Shown piece by piece: positions 8,545-19,600 of a stretch of DNA of 64,000 nucleotides (the first letter of the stretch is position 1; every line of letters starts with the position of its first letter). A model generated the notes under the pieces. It was not told where the DNA came from and made no database searches. It saw nothing but the letters and a program-made list of their open reading frames with translations. The stretch lies in the NCBI GenBank assembly GCA_036506155.1, contig DASXSF010000148.1:62001-126000 (forward strand). Direction: 5' to 3'. Source of the DNA: DASXRA01 sp036506155. GTDB lineage: Bacteria; Actinomycetota; Actinomycetes; Mycobacteriales; Jatrophihabitantaceae. Made by a program: the position numbers and the translations under genes.

Positions 8545-9135
8545 TCAGCGGCCGTCGAGCGGGTTGGCCGCGAGACGGCCGGCAATACCGGCCCGAACAG
8601 CCGCGGCCGCCTGGCTCCCGGGCTTGCGGCGAGCCTGCTCCTCGAAGCACGCGATGAACTCCGCCGCGAGCCCAAGTCGCGGGTAACGCTCCAGCACCGC
8701 TGCTTGCAGTTCTTCGGGAAAGTCCTCGGGCGCCCGGCCGGAGATGTCGAACGCGGTGGCCCGCTCCAGCAAGAAGCCCTCGGGGTCCGCGCCCGGGTCG
8801 ACCGAGTCGGCCATGTGGGCCACGATCACGCCGGCCACGCGACGGCGCCGCTCGGCCGGCCAGCCCGCGCCGGCAGCGAACACCGCTGCGACATGGCCAC
8901 CGCCGACCTCGAACGGCAGCGCGTGGTTGTCGAACTCGGCGAGCAACCCGAGGTCGTGCAGCACCGCCGCCACGTACAGCAGTTCGGCGTCGACGCTCAT
9001 GGCGCGGGCCGCGCCCAGGTGTGCTGCCCACAGGTACGAGCGGACGGAGTGATTGAGCAGGGCCGGCGAGCAGTACTCCGTCGCGACTTCCAGGGCAGAG
9101 CGGCAGGCCGCGGTATCAGGGACATCGGCTAGCAC
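8545..9135 (-). CDS. HD-domain protein
   Basis: A roughly 196-residue protein with an HD-type metal-dependent phosphohydrolase core: NHSVRSYLWAAHL (first His), LYVAAVLHDLGLL (HD pair), GGGHVAAVFAA and IVAHMADS. It resembles small HD hydrolases often annotated as cyanamide-hydratase-like. The start is uncertain: GTG 9135 gives VLADVPDT and leaves 17 bp after the upstream gene's stop. No strong ribosome site is seen. The gene is bounded by repeat copies R1 and R2, suggesting it was acquired by duplication or insertion between the VOC gene and the envelope operon. The substrate is unknown. Confidence 0.8.
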   Translation of the reverse strand: MLADVPDTAACRSALEVATEYCSPALLNHSVRSYLWAAHLGAARAMSVDAELLYVAAVLHDLGLLAEFDNHALPFEVGGGHVAAVFAAGAGWPAERRRRVAGVIVAHMADSVDPGADPEGFLLERATAFDISGRAPEDFPEELQAAVLERYPRLGLAAEFIACFEEQARRKPGSQAAAAVRAGIAGRLAANPLDGR

Positions 9136-9147
9136 GTCGTGGACTTT

Positions 9148-9189
9148 AGTGTCTAGTTGCTCACCCGCACCTGTCGTGCCGGCGCCCGC
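9148..9189. repeat. Direct repeat copy R2 (true 3' end of transglutaminase-fold gene)
   Basis: The parental copy of R1. It covers the last 11 codons and stop codon of the 9153-11411 gene plus a few following bases. Identity to R1 stops right after the stop codon region on one side and inside the coding sequence on the other. Confidence 0.8.
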
Positions 9190-11411
9190 AGCGACCGCAG
9201 GCTGATCGCGGCGCGCAGCCGCTGCCAGCGGGTGAGTTCTCGGCCGATCTGCCTGCGGGTGTGCTCGATCTCTGACCAGTACCAGGCCGCGGTATCGGGC
9301 GAGGGCTGGCCGGGTCCGAACACGACGGCGTCCGCAGACGTGGCGAGTGGTGCCAGGCCGAGCTGGGTGAGGCTCCGCGCGTCTTCGGTCCGCGTCTGCC
9401 CGGCCGGTACCGGCCGACCCGTGTCGCGGGCGTAGTCGACGATCTCGCGCCACCCGGCGGAGACCCGCGTGCTGGGCGGCCCACGCTTGCGGCGGCGCCG
9501 GCGACGCAAGCCCTTGAGGCCGACGATTGCCAAGCACCCGAAGACGACCGCCAGGATCGGCAAGCCGCCGTAGGTCCCGGCGAGGATCACCGCGCGGGGG
9601 ATGTGGAAGCCACCATGTGCCGCTGGTTGGTTCTTGCTGGTGCGGTGGTCGACGTGCGTCTGCTGCTGGTCCGGGCTGTCGACAGAGCTCGGCGGGCGCA
9701 CCGCGTTCGGCGGCGGCACGACGGCCGCGGACGTGTTCTGCTGCTCCTGCGGCGGGATCTTGTCCGGCTTCTTCGACGTGTCCGGCATGAACTCGCTGGT
9801 CGGGATCGCCAGCCAGTCGCCGTTCGCGACGTGAACCTCGACCCAGGCGTGCACGTCCTTGCCCTTGATCACACCGCCCGGCTCAGGCAGCGCGCCCAGC
9901 ACAACGCGGGTCGGCACGCCCAGGTAGTTCGCCATCAGCGCGAAGATCGCGGCGTACTGCTCGTCGTCGCCGACGAGCTGCGGACCGCTCAGGAACGCGG
10001 TGAGCCGGCCGATGCTGTGTCCGGGCAGGTACTGCGCCTCATCGCCTGCCCCGTCGCTGTACTTGCCGGTCTCGCGTAGGTGCCGGGCGATCGCAAGCAC
10101 CTGGGGCCAGGTGCCGGTTACGCCGTTCGTCCACTTGCCGACCGAGTCGGCGACGAAGGCCAGCACGTCCGGGGAAATCTCCGGCGCGCCGAACGGCGTC
10201 GCGTGGGTCGGGTCAGGGTTGGCCGGCGGCACGAGCGTGCCCATCGTGACGGTGTCGCCCGAATGCAGTCCCTCCGGGACCACGCCGGTGTCGGTCGCCA
10301 GGTTGTACCGGAACGCGCCGCCGTCGCCCTTGGCGCTGAAGCGGATCTTGGATAGCTGGCCCGCGGTCGGTACCCACGTGTCGGTGTAGCCGTCGGCGAC
10401 GTGTACGGCGACGGCAGCGCGGGTGCCGGTACCGCCGGTGGTGATGGACGTGCCGACTCGCTGGAACGTCGCTGTAGAGGCCGTGCTCAGCGTGGGGTCG
10501 CCCGTGCCCCACACCTTGCCGTCGTAGCTGGTCATGGTCGCGATGCGCAGCGGCGCACCGTCGGGCAGCCCGGACTCGATGAAGAGCGTCTCGTCGTACA
10601 GCCGCCCGTTCTTCGTGTACTTGCGGAAGCCCGCCAGCGGGCTGGGGTACTGCTGGAGGTCGAACGGCGGGTGCACGTAGTTGCGCAGCACCAGGCGGGT
10701 GTTGGCCTTGGCAAGCGGCAGCCCCGGCCCGATCGCCGATGCGCCGAACGCCGCGAGGGCAAGCATGCCCAGGCCGAGCGCGATACGGGTGGTCTGCCGG
10801 GAGCCGTGCTGCACCGTGGGCCTGGTGCGGTGGTGCCGAAGCGATGCCCACCCGAGGGCGACCGCGACGAACGCTGCCCCGAGTAGCAGTGTCGGGGCGG
10901 TGGGCATGCCGAGCAGAATCGTGGCGGCGAGCAGCGCCGCCGGTGCAGCGAGCGGCGCGAGCGACGGCTTGCAGCGCAGCGCCAGGCTGCCGCCGAGGGT
11001 AGCGGCCACCAGGCCGAGCAGAAATGGGATGCCGAGAAGCGGGCCGCTCTCGCCTATCGGTGGCAAGGTCGTGAGCAGCTGCTTCCATCCGTTCCCAGCA
11101 AGGCTGGCCAGCCCGGCGAACGACCTCGGCCCGGGCACCGCCAACCCGACCAGGAAGTAGGCGCCCACCGTCGCGACGGCAACTGCCAACGCCGGCACGC
11201 CGAGCGCTACGGCGCCGTAGCTCAGCACGAGCCCGGTGGCGATGCCGGCACCACCGCTGATGAGGTAACCGGTGCCGCCGTACGTCGTGCGCAGTACGAG
11301 CAAAGCGAGCACGCAGAGTCCCGCCAGCAGCACCAGGTCGCTCAGCTGCCCAACCAGGCTTGCCGAGCGACGCTGCGACGCAGCCTGGTGGCGACTGGGG
11401 TTGGCGGTCAC
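9153..11411 (-). CDS. TgpA/DUF3488-type membrane protein with transglutaminase-like domain
   Basis: A 752-residue membrane protein. The N-terminal 230 residues hold about six to seven hydrophobic segments. An extracytoplasmic domain follows, with a transglutaminase-like core (GDDEQYAAIFALMANYLG, VPTRVVLGALPEPGG, HAWVEVHVANGDW), then a single C-terminal membrane segment (about 620-645) and a basic cytoplasmic tail. The position normally holding the catalytic Cys (G-x-C-E/D) reads Asp in GDDEQYA, so peptidase or transferase activity is doubtful. It ends the MoxR-DUF58-transglutaminase module, and its start overlaps the DUF58 stop by 4 bp. Family is clear; the role is probably envelope assembly or quality control. 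Confidence 0.9.
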   Translation of the reverse strand: MTANPSRHQAASQRRSASLVGQLSDLVLLAGLCVLALLVLRTTYGGTGYLISGGAGIATGLVLSYGAVALGVPALAVAVATVGAYFLVGLAVPGPRSFAGLASLAGNGWKQLLTTLPPIGESGPLLGIPFLLGLVAATLGGSLALRCKPSLAPLAAPAALLAATILLGMPTAPTLLLGAAFVAVALGWASLRHHRTRPTVQHGSRQTTRIALGLGMLALAAFGASAIGPGLPLAKANTRLVLRNYVHPPFDLQQYPSPLAGFRKYTKNGRLYDETLFIESGLPDGAPLRIATMTSYDGKVWGTGDPTLSTASTATFQRVGTSITTGGTGTRAAVAVHVADGYTDTWVPTAGQLSKIRFSAKGDGGAFRYNLATDTGVVPEGLHSGDTVTMGTLVPPANPDPTHATPFGAPEISPDVLAFVADSVGKWTNGVTGTWPQVLAIARHLRETGKYSDGAGDEAQYLPGHSIGRLTAFLSGPQLVGDDEQYAAIFALMANYLGVPTRVVLGALPEPGGVIKGKDVHAWVEVHVANGDWLAIPTSEFMPDTSKKPDKIPPQEQQNTSAAVVPPPNAVRPPSSVDSPDQQQTHVDHRTSKNQPAAHGGFHIPRAVILAGTYGGLPILAVVFGCLAIVGLKGLRRRRRRKRGPPSTRVSAGWREIVDYARDTGRPVPAGQTRTEDARSLTQLGLAPLATSADAVVFGPGQPSPDTAAWYWSEIEHTRRQIGRELTRWQRLRAAISLRSLRAPARQVRVSN

Positions 11412-12661
11412 TTCTCGGCCATCACCCGCATGAGTGCCGGTAGGTCGTTGAGTGCGCGGAGGGTGAGCACGGTCATCTCGCCCACGGTCGTCATGCCGGG
11501 ATCGGCGGCGGGGTCGACGCGCAGCGCTACCGTGTCGATCTCCGGCGGAAGCGCGGCGCCGGCGCGCCGCACCACGCTGAACGGCACGATCGAACCGGTG
11601 ATCAGCACCGCGAGGCTGGTGTCCGGGGCAGTGCGCAGCACCCCGCCGGCGAGGGTCGCCAGGTCGGCGTCGTCGGCGAAGTCGGCGCGGGTGAGCCCGT
11701 CGAGGATCTGCTGGGTGTTGCCGTCGGCGACCGCCTCGTGGGCGGCGATCATGCTCGCCTGCTGCTCATCCTGGATGGCCCGCACGGCGATCGAGCCGGC
11801 AGCGGAGAGCGCCAGTTCGAACTCGTCTTCTGTGGCGTAGCTGGCCGGGCGCCCGTCGACGACCACGGTGGCGTGAATACGCCGGGTATCGACAAACTGG
11901 CGGACCATGAGCTGCCCGGTCCGCGCCGACGTCCGCCAGTGGATGTAGCGGCGGTCGTCACCCGATGCGTAGTCGCGCAACGCATGGAACGCGAGGTCGC
12001 TCATCGACACCGCATTCGAGGTCTGCCCTTCCAGGTCGCGCAGCAGGCCGGAGCTGAGCGGGTCGAGCCCCACGATGCGCGGGTGCACGAAGAGCTCCGT
12101 GACACCGGTCCAGGCAACCTCGCGGCGCATCAGCCCGAGCGGGTCGCCGCGCACCGTAAGGGCCGGGCCGACGGGGACCACCGCACGCCGCGTCGTCGGG
12201 ATGACGAACAGCTCATCATGTTGCCGTCCGCCCGGCAGTGAGGGCAGGTTGAATCGTGCGACGGTGGCGCCCACCCGCAGCTCCAGGCGGATCGGCCACA
12301 TGCGCCGCGGCGAGGCGTTCGTGACACTGACCTGCCCGGCGGCGGGCGCGCCGACGGAGACGCGCCGGGGCTGGAGCAGCACGCGGACGGAAAGGCTGGC
12401 CCGTCCGATCAAGAAGATCAGCGACATCACGAGCAGCAGCAGGCACGCGGCGGCGAGCAGCATCGCCTCACGCCAGCCGAGCTGCCAGCCGATCACCCAC
12501 GCGGCGAACATGATCGCCAGCACCGCCCAGCCGAACGGAGTGACGACGCGGCGGACCACGCGTGCCACGCGTGACGTGCGTTCGACCACGCCCGCCGCCG
12601 GCCCGTCCGGGCGGGTCAGCGTCGAGGCGAGCGTCGACCAGGTGTCGGTGAAGCGTGGCAC
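11408..12661 (-). CDS. DUF58 domain-containing membrane protein
   Basis: A 417-residue DUF58 protein, the usual partner of MoxR ATPases. Two hydrophobic segments (about 48-85) anchor it, and the rest faces the cytoplasm or carries a beta-rich region. The DUF58 signature lies near residue 235 (DYASGDDRRYIHWRTSARTG, then LMVRQF). DUF58 proteins resemble von Willebrand factor A folds and are thought to be remodelled by MoxR. The ATG start and stop are both tightly packed, with 3 bp to the MoxR stop and a 4-bp overlap with the next gene. The operon implies a membrane complex acting on envelope proteins; the exact job is not established. Confidence 0.9.
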   Translation of the reverse strand: MPRFTDTWSTLASTLTRPDGPAAGVVERTSRVARVVRRVVTPFGWAVLAIMFAAWVIGWQLGWREAMLLAAACLLLLVMSLIFLIGRASLSVRVLLQPRRVSVGAPAAGQVSVTNASPRRMWPIRLELRVGATVARFNLPSLPGGRQHDELFVIPTTRRAVVPVGPALTVRGDPLGLMRREVAWTGVTELFVHPRIVGLDPLSSGLLRDLEGQTSNAVSMSDLAFHALRDYASGDDRRYIHWRTSARTGQLMVRQFVDTRRIHATVVVDGRPASYATEDEFELALSAAGSIAVRAIQDEQQASMIAAHEAVADGNTQQILDGLTRADFADDADLATLAGGVLRTAPDTSLAVLITGSIVPFSVVRRAGAALPPEIDTVALRVDPAADPGMTTVGEMTVLTLRALNDLPALMRVMAEK

Positions 12662-12664
12662 GGT

Positions 12665-13642
12665 CTAGGCGGCTCTCTCCGTAGGCGGCACGACCGCGGC
12701 AAGGATCGCGTCGATCACCTCGTACACGGTCGTCCCGGCGAACTGGGCCTCCGCGTCGAGGAGAATGCGGTGGCTCAGCACAGGCAGGGCAAGCTCCTTG
12801 ATGTCGTCCGGGGTCACGAAGTTGCGGCCCAGCGATGCAGCCCAGGTCTTGGCGCCGCGCACCATGGCCAGGCAGCCGCGCACCGAAAGGCCGAGCTTGA
12901 CGTGCTGATGCCGGCGCGATTCCTCAGCCAGCCTGCTGACATAGGCGAGCACGGCCCCGTCTGCGTGCACGCCGGCTGCGAGCTTGGCCATGTCGGATAT
13001 CTGTTCCGACGTGACCACCGCCTGAACCGCGACCGTACGGTCGCGTACGGCGGACTCGCGCAGGAGCGCCACCGTGGCCTCGTGATCCGGGTAGCCGATG
13101 CTCGTCTTCATCAGGAACCGGTCGAGCTGCGCCTCGGGCAGCCGATACGTGCCGGCCTGCTCGATAGGGTTCTGCGTCGCGATCACCATGAACGGCCGGC
13201 CGACGTTGTGCGAGACGCCGTCGACGGTCACCCTGTTCTCCTCCATGACCTCGAGCAGTGCCGACTGGGTCTTGGGCGAGGCGCGGTTGCTCTCGTCGGA
13301 CAGCACGATCGTCGAGAACACCGGTCCCGGGTGGAAGTCGAACGTTCCCTTGTGCTGGTCGTAGATCGTCACGCCGGTGACGTCGGAGGGCAGCAGGTCG
13401 GGGGTGAACTGGATCCGCGAATTGGACCCGTGCACCGTGTTGGCCAGCGCCTTGGCCAGGCTCGTCTTGCCGGTTCCAGGGAAGTCCTCGAGCAGGAGAT
13501 GGCCCTCGGAGATCAGACACGTGAGCGCCAGCCGCACCACGTGCTGTTTGCCCAGCACGGCGTGCCCGATGTTGGCGGCGAGCCGGCCGAACACGTCGGC
13601 GAACCACGTCGCCTGATCAGGCGTCATCTCGTTCACGGGCAT
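12665..13642 (-). CDS. MoxR family AAA+ ATPase
   Basis: A 325-residue MoxR-type AAA+ ATPase, a cytosolic chaperone-like motor that typically works with DUF58/VWA partners. Walker A is in LLEDFPGTGKTSLAKAL (about residue 53), the Walker B region in IVLSDESNRASPKTQSALLE, and sensor 1 in VIATQNPIEQAGTYRLPEAQ. The lid contains the family LGLSVRG motif. The ATG at 13642 follows GGAGA 7 nt upstream. It lies 9 bp after the giant Ig/Fn3 gene's stop and 3 bp before the DUF58 gene, so one transcript is likely. Confidence 0.95.
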   Translation of the reverse strand: MPVNEMTPDQATWFADVFGRLAANIGHAVLGKQHVVRLALTCLISEGHLLLEDFPGTGKTSLAKALANTVHGSNSRIQFTPDLLPSDVTGVTIYDQHKGTFDFHPGPVFSTIVLSDESNRASPKTQSALLEVMEENRVTVDGVSHNVGRPFMVIATQNPIEQAGTYRLPEAQLDRFLMKTSIGYPDHEATVALLRESAVRDRTVAVQAVVTSEQISDMAKLAAGVHADGAVLAYVSRLAEESRRHQHVKLGLSVRGCLAMVRGAKTWAASLGRNFVTPDDIKELALPVLSHRILLDAEAQFAGTTVYEVIDAILAAVVPPTERAA

Positions 13643-13651
13643 ATCTCCTCG

Positions 13652-16600
13652 TCACCAGTCCTGGAACGGGTTCACGTGATTCGAGTCCACGTTGCCGTTG
13701 TAGTAGACCCGCAGGAAGACATCAGCGTTGTTGCCGTTGTAGCAGGCAAGATCCTTGTCGGCGGTGGCGCTCACCGAGATGTTGCCGGTGTCGAACTTGG
13801 TGCCATTCTGCATACAGTCGACGCGGTACGTGCCGCTGGGGAAGTTGTGCATCGTGATGTGCAGGTAGTGGCAGTGCACGCTGGTGCAGTCGGGCTGGCT
13901 TACGCTCGCGCCCCTCGACAAAGTGACGGACGGCGGAATCGGCGGGGCCGCGGGCAGCGTCTGCGAGGGAGCCGATACCGGCCCGGCGACCTGCGTCTGC
14001 CCGTCGATAGACCGGACGATCCGGACCTGGAAGGTGTGCGTCGTGTTGCAGTTGAACGTCGTGGTGATCGAGCCGCCGCTGGGCACCTGGCCCTGGCCGG
14101 CCCAGCCGCCCCCGTCGAGACTCGTCTGGTAGGTCGCTGTCCGGCCGTTGCCGCTGCCGCCGGACCAGCTGAAGCTGACCTGGCCCGTGGTGGCGCCTTG
14201 GCTGGTGCAGCCACTGTGCGAGCCACCCGCGGACGGGTTGGCCATCGGGCCGAAGGGCGTCACGGCGTTGGACCCGGGCGACCAGGCACCGCACTGGCCG
14301 GCCTCGTTGCAGCCGCGCACCTGGGCGCTATAGGTGCTCGCGTTGCGGAGCCCGCCGATGCTCTCTGTCACCTGCGCGCCGGGCGTGCCCGGGCTGCCCC
14401 ACGAACCCGAGCCGCCCGTGTTGAGCTGATAGTCGACGCGTGTCAAGGACGCGCCGTGCGGTTGCGGCAGGGTGAACGTGACGTGGATCGTGCCGTCGTA
14501 GCCGTTCATGTTGGCGGAGTCGTGATCGGCCGCGCTCACGCTGCCGACCGTCGCCGGAGGAGCGGTGGCGAGCACCTGGTTGGACCTGGCGCTCGCAGGT
14601 GAGGTGAGGTTGCCGGAGTTGGTGGCCGTTGTCGCGTAGCTGTATTTCGAGCCGTCATTGGCGAGACCTGAGAATGTTGTCGAGGTACCGCTCGCTGTTC
14701 GCGTGCCGGTTGCCGCGCCGTTGCGGTACTGGGTCACCGTGTACTTCGTGATGGACCGGCCGTTGCCGTCGGCGGGCTGCCACCGCACCGTGATCGCCTT
14801 CTCGGCGTTGTCCGCCGAGTCGGCGCCGGCGGCCGTGGGCGCCGCCATCGCGGGCGGCCGCCCGAACGGGATCACCTTGGCGGCCCCGCCCCATGTCCCG
14901 GGGCCCTGCGCGTTGAGCGCCCGCACCCGGATGCTGTAGGTGGTGCCGTTGGCGAGACCAGCGACCGTGGTGGACGTACCGCGCACCGAGGTCACCGGCT
15001 GCCCCGATGCGGGGGCCGGCGAAGTCTGCACCTGGTAGCTGGTGATCGGCGAGCCGTCGACATGGCCCGCCGGCCAGCTCACCGCGGCCGACTGATCTTT
15101 CGCGGTGGCCGTGACTCCGCCGACGGCGTCGGGTACCTGGTCCGGCTTGCCCGCCGCTGACGGCGTGCTGAACGCACCCCAGCCCACGACGTTGTGCCCG
15201 CGCACCGTGAACGTGTAGCTCTTGCCGTTCGTCAGGCCGCCGACCGTGCACGGTGAAGCGGGGCAGCTGTGCGTGCCGCCACGGCTGTCGCGCAGGTCGA
15301 TCTCGTCGAGCGGCGCGCCGTTCGACGCCGGCGCGGTGAACGCCACGACCACGGTGTGACTCGTCACCGACTGGATGGACGGCCGCCCCGGCGTGCCCGG
15401 CAGGCCGAGCACCTCGACCGTCATGCGCGCCACGACGTGGCGGTCGTCGTGGCCCGCCCCGGGCACGTCCGTAACGACCGCGTCGAAGATCATCGTGCCG
15501 TGGATGTTGCTCCGCGGTGCCGACAACGTGACGATCGGGCCGCCGGCTCGGGCGCTCAGCGGCGATCCGCTCAACTGCTTGACGCTCAGCGCGGTGATCG
15601 TCGCACCCTGGATAGGCGACTGCACGTACTGGCGCAGGTCGACGGTCTGGCTGGCCCCCGCCCTGAGGCCGCGCACCGTGATCGGCGTGACGGTCGGCGG
15701 CGGCGCCTTGATCACCCGCACGTTGAGGGTGGCGGTGGCGTCCGAGCCCGCGACGCCGATCTTGAGCGTCCCGGTCGCGCCCGGACGTGCTTGCGCGCCA
15801 GGGGTGATCGTCACCTTCGAGTTGCTGTCCCTGACCAGCGACACGCCGCGTGGCTGCTTCGCCCAGCTGGAGGTGAAGTCGAGCTCGTCGAGCGTGCTCG
15901 GGTCGTCGAGCCACACGTGGCAGACGGTTGCCAGGTCGATCTTGAGCGGAGCACCGCCCTGTACGGCGGTCAGCGTCGACGTCGGGCAGCGCAGCACAGG
16001 CTGCGGCGTCCCGATCTGCACGGGCAGCGCGATGACCGCCTGCTGCGCCCGCGGATCGGACAGGCTCGTGCCGTCGGTGACCTCGAAGACCGCCGCGGCG
16101 GGCCCCTGGTAACGCTTGCGCGCGGTCAGCAGGAGCGTCGTCTGATCCTTGCTCGCGACGGCGAGACCGTCCGGCGGCGAGCCCCAGATGCGGTCCGTTG
16201 TGGTCAGCCGCACCGCCTTGCCGGCCGGATCGACCACGTAGTCGGCAACCTTGATCGTCTTGCTGCCGCCGGCGGCGAGCTGGATGGCCGGCGCGTCAGG
16301 ACGCACGTGCGGGGCCGCGGTGCCATTGCCCGGCACGTGCACCAGGCCCATCGCCGAGGCGCCGCCCTTGTCGCGCACCTCGTACGCGACGACCTGCGGG
16401 AACGCCTGGACCGGCACGACCAGCTTGCGCGCGACCACCCGGGCGCCCACCGCGAACGCGCGCGAGATCGTCAGGTCGTCGACGGACCCGTCCGGGTCGT
16501 CATCGTTGGCGAGGACGTCGACCGTGGTGCTCGTGGCGCCCGGCGTCACCTTGGCCACGTCGTCTCTGGCGACGGGCGGGATGTCGTAGTGCGGCTGCGA

Positions 16601-19600
16601 GTTGACGATCACCTGCGCTACCGAGCGCCCACCTGTCCCATCGGTGATCGCGTACGAGACGATCAGCGGCGTGCCGGTAGCAGGCGGCGCCTTCACCACG
16701 ACCCGGTCGTCCGAAAGGCTGACGCCCGCCGGGACCGGTTCGTTCGTGGTGTTCAGCGGGGCGATCGTGACCACGTCGTCCGGGGCCACGAGGTCGTTGC
16801 CGAGCACTGCCACGTGCACGGTCGCGCCGGGTGCTGCGGTGACCTCGTCGTCCACGGCAACCGGCGGCTGCGGATCGCCCGGAGGGACCACACCGATGCG
16901 TATGCTCGCCGTGCCGCTCAGCCCGTACCGGTCGCTGACCGTGTAGCTGAATGTGTCGGTGCCGGCCGCGAGCGGGTACGCCTGGTACGTGATCGTCGTC
17001 GGGCCGATCGACATGACTCGGCCGAGCTGCGGCGCCGTGGCGATGCCGGTTACGGTCACCGCGTCGCCGTCGGGATCTACGCCGGTCCACGGCACCGTGA
17101 TGGTCATCTGGTCGCCGGCCACGACAGCGCGGGTGATGGGCGCCGGCGCCGGCGGCTGGTCGTGTGCCGCGTCCGGCGGAAGTGGGTTGACGGTGATGCG
17201 GGCGTGCCCGACCGCGCTGGCACCGGACGGGTCGGCCACCACGTAGTCGACGACGACCTGCGTCGGTGTCGACACGGCCGGCGGTGCGGCGTAGCGCACC
17301 ACGGTGCCGTCGACATAGCCGGCGCCGAGATCCGGCGTGGTCACCAACTTGCCCGGCTTGAGCGTGAGCGGGTCGCCGTCGGTGTCGATGTCGTTGTCGA
17401 GCACCGGCACGTCGACGGTGTCACCGGCCCGCACCGTCGCGAGGTCGTCGATCGGTGTCGGCGGCGAGTCGGTCTGCGGGGTCGGCAGTTGCAGCACGCT
17501 GACCTGCCCCAACACCGGCGGCGCGAGCCCGTCGGTCACGGTGTACTGGATCAGCCGCACCCCGGGGCTGACGGGCTGCGTCGACCAAATGCGCAGCCAG
17601 TGTCCTTGCAGAACCGCGACTTCCAGCCCGGCGTTGTCGTCGACCGGCACGGCTCGCTGCACGACCAGCACGTCGCCCGATGGGTCGAAGTCGTTGGCCA
17701 GCACGTCGACGGTCTGTGCTTGCTGTCCGTGCAGCACTGCCGTGTCCGGCATCGCGACCGGCGGCAGCGCGCGGGACGGGTCAGCAGTGACGTCGACACG
17801 GATCAGGCCGGTCGACAGCTTCGCCGACCCGAACGCCGCCTGGTATTTCAAACTCAGGGTGCCGATGTGCTGCGGCGCGAGGGTCACGGTGCCGCCGGCC
17901 AGGTCGGTGGTGACGGTCGCTCCCACGGGCTGGGGCAGCGGTGCGGCCAGGGTCAGCTTCGCAGACGGGTCGGTCGGGTCGGAACCCGGTACGTCGTTGG
18001 CCAGCGGGGTAATCGTGACGGGCTTGCCGATCACGGCGCGGGCGACGTCAGGCTCGGCCGTGGCCGGCACGGCGTCGAGCGAGTTGCGCGGCAGCACCTT
18101 CACCTTGAGGGCGCTCTGGACCGGGTCGGCGATTCCGTCGGTCACCTGGTAGTGGAGGGTCTGCACACCGGCGTCGCCGGGGGCGCTGAATACGATCGAG
18201 CCGTCGGACGTGGCAGCCGCCGACCCGGCGTCGGCCGTCGCCCCCGTCAACGCGAGTGGGTCGCCGTCGTAGTCGCGCCAGTCGCCCAGCACGGGAACGG
18301 TGAGCTCTCCGCCGGCGGCAACGCTCCACGTGGTCGGCTTGTAGCCGGCGCGCAGCGTCGGCGCCTCGTTCGCGTCGCCACGCTGGATGCGCACCGTGAC
18401 GTCCGTGGACGCGGTCAAGCCGTGCCCGTCGCTAACCGAGTACTTGAAGTGGACGTCGGATGTGGCGCCGGAGGGCACCGCGACCTGGACGGTCTGTCCA
18501 TCGCCCGAGATCGAGGCACTGGCGCCGCCGTCGACGCCGGTCATCGCGCTGACCGCCAGCAGGTACCCGCACGGGTCGGAGTCGTTGTCCGTCACGTGCA
18601 GAACGGTGGTCCGGCCTGGCCGGGCGCCGAGGGTATCCGCCCTCGGCTGCGGCGGGCGATCCTGCGCACACGGCTGCTTCTGGTGAGTGGGCTTGTTCGG
18701 CTTCTTGCTGTTCGGCTTCGGCTTCGGCGGCCTGATGGCCTGCCAGTCGTCCACTTCCTGCACGGTGCTGTCGACGATCCAGACACCGCCGCTGACGAGG
18801 TCGTTCAGCACGATCTGCCCACGGTTGACCCTGAACACAGGCTGGCTGAGCTTCTGGTGGGACGGCACCTTCTGCGCGACGGCGGGCTGACCTGCACACG
18901 AACGGGCGTACGTGCCTGGGGCGCCGCCCCAGGCCGCGTGCACGCAGTCGCCGAGCAGCACGGGCCGCGCCGGCGTACCCGCGGCGCCGTTGTACAGCGT
19001 GACTGCACTATTCCCGTTCAGCGGCACCTTGATCAGCGAGGACGAGTTCGCAACGTAGACGGCGTCGGCGTGTGCACCTGGCTGCTGCAGGACCGCGTCG
19101 GTGCCGGCGACGCCGCCGGGCAGCGCGAGCACCCTGCCACCAGGCAGCAGCACCGCGCCGCCCTTCGCGTCCAGGATCACCGGAGTGTCACCGACGGCGG
19201 TCAACGCGAGCCCGGACATCTGCCGGTGCAGTTGCGCGACCGCCGGCTTGGCGAAGCCGACATCCGTCGGTCGGATCGTGACGAGCGTCTGCGAGCTGGC
19301 CGACGCGGCGAAGATCGTGCCGTCGGCGGCGACTGCGAGGTCTGCGCCGGCGCCCACGGTGGTGAGCGGCTTGGCCGATGAATCGAGCGCCGCGATGCCG
19401 GACAGGTCGGTGTCCGACACCCGGGCGCCCCACAGCTTGCCGGTTGCCGGGTCGAGTACCGCGGCCGTGCCGCCCGAGAGAGCCACCGCGTCGTTGCCGG
19501 AGACGGACGCCGCCTGCGTCTCGACGGCCTTGCCGTCGACTACGTCGACCGGGTAGAGCTTGCCCTGCCCCTTGTCGATGGCCAAGACCGCGGAACCGTC

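Noticed and set aside
15269..19381. 1370-residue plus-strand ORF opposite the giant Ig/Fn3 gene
   Set aside because: Arg/His/Asp-rich shadow of the real minus-strand gene; no domain sense.
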